Assembly: GCA_964427955.1 (NCBI GenBank)
Contig: CAYRWY010000116.1
Span: 1 to 13,974, forward strand
DNA length: 13,974 nt
From: JACRBK01 sp964427955
GTDB lineage: Bacteria; Chloroflexota; Anaerolineae; Aggregatilineales; Aggregatilineaceae
Reading direction: 5' to 3'
Part shown: in pieces, positions 6,267 to 12,217 of the stretch
Layout of the letters: the number at the start of each line of letters is the position of its first letter
How positions within the stretch are numbered: the first letter of the stretch is position 1
Notes under the pieces: model-generated
Seen by the model: only the letters and a program-made list of their open reading frames with translations
Databases searched by the model: none
What the model was told of the DNA's origin: nothing
Position numbers and translations under genes: made by a program

Positions 6267-7229
6267 ATGGGTGATCATGTAGCGGCGGCCAGGGCGGAGG
6301 TCACACAACCCGACGTGAGAACACGTTTTTTTGCCAGGAAACAGCAGTATTCTTTCAAGCGGAATAACCTGGTCGGGTATTTGTTCATTTCCCCCTGGTT
6401 GGCCGGATTCTTGCTTTTCAGTCTGATCCCGATTGCCGCGTCCCTGGCCCTGGCCTTTACGAATTACGATTTATTGGGCGGCAGTGTCAAGTATATTGGT
6501 CTGGACAACTTTGATCGCATGTTTTACCACGACTTCCGCTACTGGAAGTCAGTGCGCGCGACGGTGCGCTACGTGGCCTTTGCGGTGCCCCTCCGGCTCA
6601 CTTTCGCGCTGACGGTGGCGGTCTTGCTCAACACGAAGCGGCGCATGGTGTATTTCTACCGGGCGGCCTATTACGCACCGTCCATCGTCGGCGGCAGCGT
6701 GGCCGTGGCCGTCATGTGGCGCCAGATTTTCGGGGCGGAGGGCCTGGTGAACACCGTCATCGGGACGGACATTCGCTGGTTCGGCGATCCCAAGTACGCC
6801 CTGGGCACGCTGATTTCCCTGGCGGTCTGGCAGTTTGGCTCCCCCATGCTGATCTTTCTCGCCGGGCTGCGCCAGATTCCGCAAGAACTATACGAAGCCG
6901 CGTCGATTGATGGGGCCGGAAGCGTCCAGCGTTTCGCGCGCGTCACCTTGCCCATGCTCACGCCCATCATCTTCTTCAACCTGGTGATGCAGACCATCCA
7001 GAATTTCCAGCAGTTTACGCAGGCGTTCATCATCACCGGCGGCAACGGTAGACCGCTGGACCGGACCCTGCTCTACCCGCTGTATCTCTACCGCCGGGCC
7101 TTCGTGAATTACGAGATGGGCTACGCCTCGGCCATGTCCTGGGTGCTGCTGGGAGCGATTGCCTGCCTGACGGCGATCCTCTTCGTTTCGTCGCGGTATT
7201 GGGTGTTCTACCAGGGAGACAGCAAATGA
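6267..7229 (+). CDS. ABC transporter permease, MalF/UgpA type
   Basis: A 320-residue inner-membrane permease of the carbohydrate uptake transporter 1 family (MalF/UgpA/YesP-like). After a roughly 33-residue cytoplasmic lead, hydrophobic segments start at LVGYLFISPWLAGFLLF (35-51). The cytoplasmic EAA loop that docks the ATPase is EAASIDGAGSVQRFARVTLP (210-229), with the family's glycine and LP. Further membrane segments follow to residue 308. The ATG at 6267 is chosen because AAGGAG lies eight bases upstream at 6253-6258 and the encoded N-terminus has the family's usual length; the frame is open further upstream but overlaps the binding-protein gene. It follows the hairpin at 6195-6245 and overlaps the next permease gene by ATGA, implying translational coupling and a 1:1 pair. 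Confidence 0.95.
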   Translation: MGDHVAAARAEVTQPDVRTRFFARKQQYSFKRNNLVGYLFISPWLAGFLLFSLIPIAASLALAFTNYDLLGGSVKYIGLDNFDRMFYHDFRYWKSVRATVRYVAFAVPLRLTFALTVAVLLNTKRRMVYFYRAAYYAPSIVGGSVAVAVMWRQIFGAEGLVNTVIGTDIRWFGDPKYALGTLISLAVWQFGSPMLIFLAGLRQIPQELYEAASIDGAGSVQRFARVTLPMLTPIIFFNLVMQTIQNFQQFTQAFIITGGNGRPLDRTLLYPLYLYRRAFVNYEMGYASAMSWVLLGAIACLTAILFVSSRYWVFYQGDSK

Positions 7230-8113
7230 GCAGCCTGAATCGTGCCGAAAAGATGCCCGTTGAACTCACGAAGCGCCAGAAGGATCTGCTGAAATCCCTG
7301 CTGTATCACGTGGGCGTGGGGTTGATCGGACTGGGCATGGTCTATCCCATCCTGTGGATGATCGCCGCGTCGTTCAAGGAAACCTCGGACATCTGGACCA
7401 ACGTGGACTCGCTGATCCCCAAAGCCGTACACTTCGAAAACTACACCAACGGCTGGCGCGGGATCGGGGGGATCACCTTCACGACCTTCTACAAGAATTC
7501 CTTCATCTATGCCGGAGTGGGCACCCTGTTCCAGGTCACGGCCTCGGCCATCGTCGCCTATGGTTTCGCGCGGGTGGAGTTCACCGGAAAAAAGATCTGG
7601 TTCACGCTCATGTTGGGCACGCTCATGCTGCCGGACCAGGTGCGCATGATCCCCCAGTACATCGTGTTCGACAAGCTGGGCTGGATCAACACCTTCTATC
7701 CGCTCCTGATTCCACGCCTGGGCGGTGCGCCGTTCTTCATCTTCATGATCGTCCAGTTCATTCGGGGCATTCCGACCGAACTCGACGAAGCCGCCCTGAT
7801 CGACGGCTGTTCCAAGGGAGGGATCTTCTTCCGTATCATTCTGCCCCAACTGAAACCGGCCATCATCACCGCGTCCATCTTCTCGTTCTATTGGACGTGG
7901 GACGACTTCATGACGCCGTTTATCTACCTGACCAAGCCTGAGCTGCATACCGTCTCGGTGGCGCTGCGATCCTTCTCCGATCCGGCCAGCGCGACGGACT
8001 GGGGGGCGATCTTTGCGATGTCTACGCTGTCCCTGCTGCCAGTGTTCGTCATTTTTGTCTTCTTTCAGCGCTATCTGGTGGAAGGTATAGCTACCACGGG
8101 CCTGAAAGGCTGA
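7226..8113 (+). CDS. ABC transporter permease, MalG/UgpE type
   Basis: A 295-residue inner-membrane permease (MalG/UgpE/YesQ-like), the partner of the permease at 6267-7229. The N-terminal segment HVGVGLIGLGMVYPILWMIA (28-47) begins the membrane domain and is followed by the type-typical SFKETSDIW. The EAA loop is DEAALIDGCSKGGIFFRIIL (188-207), again with the conserved glycine and LP. The C-terminus ends with FQRYLVEGIATTGLKG, the conserved tail of this family. The ATG at 7226 overlaps the previous stop and has GGGAG about eight bases upstream. No ATP-binding subunit is encoded in the operon or elsewhere in the window, so the complex probably uses a shared MsmX/UgpC-type ATPase. Confidence 0.95.
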   Translation: MSSLNRAEKMPVELTKRQKDLLKSLLYHVGVGLIGLGMVYPILWMIAASFKETSDIWTNVDSLIPKAVHFENYTNGWRGIGGITFTTFYKNSFIYAGVGTLFQVTASAIVAYGFARVEFTGKKIWFTLMLGTLMLPDQVRMIPQYIVFDKLGWINTFYPLLIPRLGGAPFFIFMIVQFIRGIPTELDEAALIDGCSKGGIFFRIILPQLKPAIITASIFSFYWTWDDFMTPFIYLTKPELHTVSVALRSFSDPASATDWGAIFAMSTLSLLPVFVIFVFFQRYLVEGIATTGLKG

Positions 8114-8149
8114 TATACTGACAGCGTCAAAGATAGCGGAGAACTCTAG

Positions 8150-8767
8150 TTGCCTCAGAATGCCAGTGTTCGCTCGTATGAGCTAACCGATAAGATCACC
8201 ACGTTCATCGTGGTCAATATGCTGTGGTTGGTGTTTGTCGCGCTGGTGGTCACACTGCCCGCGGGGACGGCGGGCCTGTTTGCGACGCTGGTGCCCTGGA
8301 CGCGCGGCCAGTCATCCGAGCCATTCCGGGACTTTTTCGGCGGAATGCGGCAGTACTGGCGCCAGAGCACCGTGATCGTGGTGTTGGACGCCATCCTGGC
8401 GGGCGTGATCGCCCTGAATCTGGCGATTCTGAGCGGTGCCACAGGACTCCCGGCGCTGTGTTCGCGGAATGTGGCGTTTTTCGTCGCCGCCGTCACGATC
8501 ATGACCAACCTGTATCTCTGGCCCCTGCTCGTTTCGGTCGATTGGCCGGTGCGGCGGCTGATTCGCGTCGCGCTGACCCTGGTCTTTTTGCACCCGGTCT
8601 GGTCGCTGGTCGCGAGTGGGTTGGCGCTGCTGCCGCTGCTGCTGGCCGCCGTGCTGCCCCGTTTCGTCTCCATTCTGGTGTCTTTTTCGAGTTGTGCGCT
8701 GTTGGCCAGTTGGGGCGCTCAGCACGTGTTCGACCAGCATCAGCGTGACTTGTTCGATCACTCTTGA
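8150..8767 (+). CDS. DUF624 (YesL-like) integral membrane protein
   Basis: A 205-residue membrane protein resembling the DUF624/YesL family, whose function is unknown but which recurs in carbohydrate ABC transporter loci. Visible features are a first hydrophobic segment with the family-like N-x-LWL pattern (FIVVNMLWLVFVALVVTLPA, 19-38), the GLFATL/PWTRG segment, FRDFFGGMRQYWRQS (59-73), and about four further hydrophobic stretches (about 75-95, 107-128, 138-165, 168-190). The likely start is TTG at 8150, preceded by GCGGAGA about seven bases away; no ATG gives a full first segment. It sits 36 bp after the second permease and 7 bp before the first hydrolase, so it belongs to the same operon. 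A role in transport or its control is inferred from context only. Confidence 0.82.
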   Translation: MPQNASVRSYELTDKITTFIVVNMLWLVFVALVVTLPAGTAGLFATLVPWTRGQSSEPFRDFFGGMRQYWRQSTVIVVLDAILAGVIALNLAILSGATGLPALCSRNVAFFVAAVTIMTNLYLWPLLVSVDWPVRRLIRVALTLVFLHPVWSLVASGLALLPLLLAAVLPRFVSILVSFSSCALLASWGAQHVFDQHQRDLFDHS

Positions 8768-8774
8768 GGAAGTT

Positions 8775-9815
8775 ATGAAAGCGTTGCTCCACGATCAGAT
8801 CGCGCGCGTCGCTGCGGCTACCATCACCCTCATGCGCCGCGACTATGAGAACTTTGAACCTGAGATTAATCGCTGGGATTGGATGCCCGGCGTGGGCATG
8901 TACGGGCTGATCCGTGCCTATGAAGTGCTGGGCGACCGGACGTACCTGGATTACTGCCAAACGTATATCGACCGGCTGCTGGATCAGGAGATCGTTTCCT
9001 ATTCGGTGAATGGAGCGGTCGTCTTCGAAATCGTGCTGAAGCTGTACGAGCATACCGGCGAGCCGCGCTACCGCGAAGAACTCCGCTATTTTTTGCGCTG
9101 GCTGCTGCGCAGCGCCTCCAAGTGCCAGAACGGCTGCTTCGAGCATAGCTGGACCGAAGTCAACGTGCACCTGGTCGAGCAGGTGTGGATCGATACCATG
9201 TTCATGACCGGCGTGGTGCTGGCGGACAGCTCCCGGTTGTTCCAGCGCGGCGACTGCCGGGACGAGGCGATCCTTCAATTTCGGGCGCACCGGCAGACCC
9301 TTCAGGACCGTGCGACCGGTCTCTACCGGCACCTGTACGAGACGACGACCAACAGCTACATGGCGGGTGCGTTCTGGGGGCGGGGCAACGGCTGGATGGC
9401 GGCCAGTGCCGTCGATATTTTCGAGGCGCTGGGTGCGGATGTGCCCGACCTGGTGGCGTCCTTCCAGCGGCAGATGGATGCCGTCCGGCCCCTGCAAGAA
9501 CCGGATGGGGCTTTTCACACTATCTTGAACGATCCCACGACCTACCGCGAGATGTCCGCGACCGCGGCGCTGGGCTACGCCGCGCTGAAGGGCGTCCGGC
9601 TGGGGCTGCTCGATCCGGCACTGCGCACCCTGGGCGAACAAGCCGTGCAGGCGCTGCTGCCGAATATCAAAGCAACTGGAATTGTGGATAATGTATCCAG
9701 CGGCACGGCGGGATTTATCACCTATGACGAGTACAACCGGATTCCGATCGCGCCCCGGCTGTACGGCCAGGCGTTGGCGATCCTGTTGCTGGCAGAATAC
9801 TGCTCAACCTTGTGA
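8775..9815 (+). CDS. GH88/GH105-type unsaturated uronyl hydrolase
   Basis: A 346-residue cytoplasmic (alpha/alpha)6-barrel glycosidase of the GH88/GH105 type (unsaturated glucuronyl or rhamnogalacturonyl hydrolases such as YteR and YesR). These enzymes hydrate the double bond of a terminal 4,5-unsaturated uronic acid and so release it from lyase-generated oligosaccharides. The likely catalytic residue is Asp140 in QVWIDTMFMTGVVLA, matching the family's W-x-D-x-xFM motif. FWGRGNGWMAAS (200-211) matches the conserved WGRGNGW, and REMSATAALGYAALKGVRLG (258-277) matches the C-terminal family segment. No signal peptide is visible, so it would act on imported oligosaccharides. The ATG at 8775 has TGAGGAAG, overlapping the previous stop, just upstream. 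Compared with its neighbour at 9846, it is clearly divergent, so the pair are not a recent duplication and may have different substrates. Confidence 0.88.
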   Translation: MKALLHDQIARVAAATITLMRRDYENFEPEINRWDWMPGVGMYGLIRAYEVLGDRTYLDYCQTYIDRLLDQEIVSYSVNGAVVFEIVLKLYEHTGEPRYREELRYFLRWLLRSASKCQNGCFEHSWTEVNVHLVEQVWIDTMFMTGVVLADSSRLFQRGDCRDEAILQFRAHRQTLQDRATGLYRHLYETTTNSYMAGAFWGRGNGWMAASAVDIFEALGADVPDLVASFQRQMDAVRPLQEPDGAFHTILNDPTTYREMSATAALGYAALKGVRLGLLDPALRTLGEQAVQALLPNIKATGIVDNVSSGTAGFITYDEYNRIPIAPRLYGQALAILLLAEYCSTL

Positions 9816-9845
9816 GTTTTTACTTTGGCGAGAGAGAAGCAATTC

Positions 9846-10958
9846 ATGAGCACGGAATTACAGGGGTTAACGTGGTCGGCTCGCATGGCGGACGCCATCA
9901 TGGTGCGCCAACCGGTGGTGGGCACGAAGTGGGCCTATGAGTGGGGACTGGGGCTTAAGGCGATTCTGGAAGTGTGGCGCGAGACGGGCGAAGCGAAATA
10001 CTTCGACTTCGTGAAGACGAACGTGGATCGTTTCGTCAATCCGGATGGCACTATCAACGCCTACCGCCTGGACGACTATAACATCGACAACATCAACGCG
10101 GGCAAGCTGCTCTTTCCGCTGTACCGGATCACGGGCGACGACCGTTACCGGCTGGCTGCGCAGACGCTGCGAAGCCAGATGCGCACCCATCCGCGCACCC
10201 AGGACGGCGGTTTCTGGCATAAGAAGATCTACCCCCGCCAGATGTGGCTGGACGGTATTTATATGGCCACGCCCTTCCTGCTTGAATATGCGGTGACCTT
10301 TGACGAACCGGCAACACTTGACGATGGCGTGCACCAGATCGTACTGATGGAGCGCCACGCCCGCGATCCGCGCACCGGGCTGCTCTATCACGGCTGGACC
10401 GAGAGCGTCGGCGAGCATCCCTGGGCGAATCCCGACACCGGGCAGTCGCCGCATTTCTGGGGCCGGGCGATGGGCTGGTACATGATGGCGCTGGTCGATG
10501 CGCTTGAGGTTCTGCCGCTCGATCACCCGCAGCGCGCGCAAGTGCTCGACATTTTGCAGACGAGCCTGGCCGCGCTGGCGGCGGTGCGCGATCCGGCGAG
10601 CGGGGTCTGGTACCAGGTGTTGGACCAGGGCCAGCGGGCGGGCAACTACCTGGAAGCGTCGGTGTCGTGCATGGTCGTCTACGCGATGGGTAAGGCGGTC
10701 CGGTGTGGTTATATCGATCCCGGCTACGCGGACACTGCCCGGCAGGCGTACCGCGGCATTCTGGAGCAGTTCGTGGATACGGACGAATCCGGACGGCCCA
10801 ACCTGAACCGGATCTGCTACGTCGCCGGGCTGGGCGGCCAGGACCCTTACCGGTCGGGCACGTTCGAATACTATATCAGCGAGCCGGTGGTCTCCAACGA
10901 CTTCAAAGGGACCGGGCCTTTCATCCTGGCCGGGATCGAAGTGGATCGCCTGTCATGA
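9846..10958 (+). CDS. GH105-type unsaturated rhamnogalacturonyl hydrolase (YteR/YesR-like)
   Basis: A 370-residue cytoplasmic GH105-family enzyme. The match is strong along its length: WAYEWGLGLKAI near the N-terminus (29-40), RLDDYNIDNINAGKLLFPLY (74-93), RQMWLDGIYMATPFLLEYA (131-149) with likely catalytic Asp136 (equivalent to Asp143 of YteR), YHGWTES (181-187), FWGRAMGWYMMALVD (204-218), NYLEASVSCMVVYAMGKAVR (267-286) and EYYISEPVVSNDFKGTGPFI (341-360). YteR and YesR release unsaturated galacturonic acid from rhamnogalacturonan disaccharides or oligosaccharides, and this is the likeliest reaction here. The ATG at 9846 has GAGAGAAG upstream and gives the usual length; an in-frame TTG at 9825 would add seven residues without a clear ribosome-binding site. 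It is the last gene of the importer operon. Confidence 0.93.
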   Translation: MSTELQGLTWSARMADAIMVRQPVVGTKWAYEWGLGLKAILEVWRETGEAKYFDFVKTNVDRFVNPDGTINAYRLDDYNIDNINAGKLLFPLYRITGDDRYRLAAQTLRSQMRTHPRTQDGGFWHKKIYPRQMWLDGIYMATPFLLEYAVTFDEPATLDDGVHQIVLMERHARDPRTGLLYHGWTESVGEHPWANPDTGQSPHFWGRAMGWYMMALVDALEVLPLDHPQRAQVLDILQTSLAALAAVRDPASGVWYQVLDQGQRAGNYLEASVSCMVVYAMGKAVRCGYIDPGYADTARQAYRGILEQFVDTDESGRPNLNRICYVAGLGGQDPYRSGTFEYYISEPVVSNDFKGTGPFILAGIEVDRLS

Positions 10959-10967
10959 AACAGCCTG

Positions 10968-11003
10968 CAAGGGAAAGCCGAGGGGTGGTTCGGCTTTCCC
11001 TTG
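10968..11003. terminator. Strong hairpin between convergent operons
   Basis: A perfect 14-bp stem, CAAGGGAAAGCCGA (10968-10981) with TCGGCTTTCCCTTG (10990-11003), closes an 8-base loop ten bases after the GH105 stop. Neither strand has a T tract after it, so it is not a textbook intrinsic terminator. It lies between two converging genes (the other stops at 11011) and may end or protect both transcripts. Confidence 0.7.
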
Positions 11004-11010
11004 TAGGGGA

Positions 11011-12207
11011 CTACGCTGGATTAAGGTGGGCGTGCCAGTAGTCGATCAAAAACCACATGCCCCGCGCGTGATGCGTGGCCTGATCGGCGGACTGAGTGTA
11101 GTCGTAATAAGGGTCCCAGGACCAGAACCCCCACAGGGCGTGCTCGTCGTCCTGGTATGGGTGGCGGCTTTGGGGGGTAAGCTGGACGCTCAGTGAGTAG
11201 CGCAGCGCGGCATAAGCGGCATTCAGATCGCGCACATCGTGACTCATATGATACAACCGAAGCAGCGCTACCGCGATATTTGGCACATCGCCCGGCCCCA
11301 CCGTCGGCATGACGACGTTGCCTTCCCGGTCGATGGTCATCGCCCAGGCTCCGGCAGGCGTCTGGTGGGCCAGGTGCCAGTCCGCAAAACGGCGCGCCGC
11401 CGCCAGATACGTTTCCTCGCCCGTCACTTCGTACAGCGCCACCAGGCCGCGCAGTTCGTCGGCAGCGAGATCGGTGTTGTAGTATTCGCCGTCGATCAGG
11501 TAAAACGTGCCGTTGTCCGCCTGGATGGCGAGCGCGTGTTGGCCCCAGGTGACCGCTTCGTCCAACCAGCGCTGCTCCCCGCTGGCCTGCCACAGCAGCA
11601 GGTGGGCCTCGATGGCCCGTCCCCACGAGTCCCAGCCCAACTCCAGCCAGCGGCCCGTCGATAGCTCATAGCGGGGCGCGAAACCATGCCGCCGCGCCTG
11701 GATGAGATAACGACCGCTCTGCACGGCGCGATCCAGCCAGCGGGCCTCGTGGGTGCGGGTGTAGAGTCCCAGGCAGGTGATCACCTCTTCGCCAGCAAAC
11801 TTGGTCCACAGGTGATCGGTGGCGACGCCGTCCCGCACGCCGCCCGCGACCACCGCCATCGGGTGATCGACCACGTGCCGCCGGTAGAACCACTCCGCCG
11901 CCCGCTGCGCCAGGTCCAGCAGGTGGGCGTCCCGGGTGCGATCATAGGCAGCCAGCAGTTGCCAGGGCGCGATCAGGTTCACCGTCTGAGGCGGCTCGAA
12001 GTAGCGATCCGGCACCCGGTAGTGGCCGTGAAAGGCCCCGGCCTCGTCGTCGAACTGGCCGAGCAGCCAGTGATAGGTCGCCGCTCGCGCGCGGGTATCC
12101 AGCTCGGCAAACGAGAGGCCGAGTTCGTTGACCGTCCCGGTGGCGAGTGTTCCGGCTACCGGCAGACCCCAGTCCTGCGGGGAGATGACACCCAGTTTCA
12201 AGTTCAC
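11011..12207 (-). CDS. Uncharacterised six-hairpin (alpha/alpha)6-barrel protein, possible glycosidase or epimerase
   Basis: A 398-residue protein whose family I do not recognise with certainty. It shows repeated helical hairpins of the pattern LL-x-x-Y-x-x-T followed by L-x-x-A-x-x-x-A-x-W, for example around 83-107, 145-170, 202-226, 255-279 and 313-338, typical of six-hairpin glycosidases and N-acylglucosamine 2-epimerase-like folds. Acidic and aromatic clusters that could line an active site include FDDEAGAFHG (52-61), DHLWTKFAGEE (131-141), LGWDSWGRAIEAHLL (190-204), DGEYYNTDLAADELR (239-253) and WGFWSWDPYYDYTQ (359-372). No signal peptide is present, so it should be cytoplasmic. The start is GTG at 12207 with GAGGACG seven bases before it. 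It lies 10 bp after the GH2-like gene, so the two are co-transcribed and probably act on one substrate. Confidence 0.75.
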   Translation of the reverse strand: MNLKLGVISPQDWGLPVAGTLATGTVNELGLSFAELDTRARAATYHWLLGQFDDEAGAFHGHYRVPDRYFEPPQTVNLIAPWQLLAAYDRTRDAHLLDLAQRAAEWFYRRHVVDHPMAVVAGGVRDGVATDHLWTKFAGEEVITCLGLYTRTHEARWLDRAVQSGRYLIQARRHGFAPRYELSTGRWLELGWDSWGRAIEAHLLLWQASGEQRWLDEAVTWGQHALAIQADNGTFYLIDGEYYNTDLAADELRGLVALYEVTGEETYLAAARRFADWHLAHQTPAGAWAMTIDREGNVVMPTVGPGDVPNIAVALLRLYHMSHDVRDLNAAYAALRYSLSVQLTPQSRHPYQDDEHALWGFWSWDPYYDYTQSADQATHHARGMWFLIDYWHAHLNPA

Positions 12208-12217
12208 GTTTTCGTCC

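Noticed and set aside
8114..8129. TATACT and TGAC-AGC-GTCA before the DUF624 gene, as an internal promoter with operator
   Set aside because: No acceptable -35 box is at the right distance and the 4-base arms are too short to be distinguished from chance.
8240..8256. GGTCACAC in the DUF624 gene as an operator
   Set aside because: Only a half-site with no matching TGTGAC arm.
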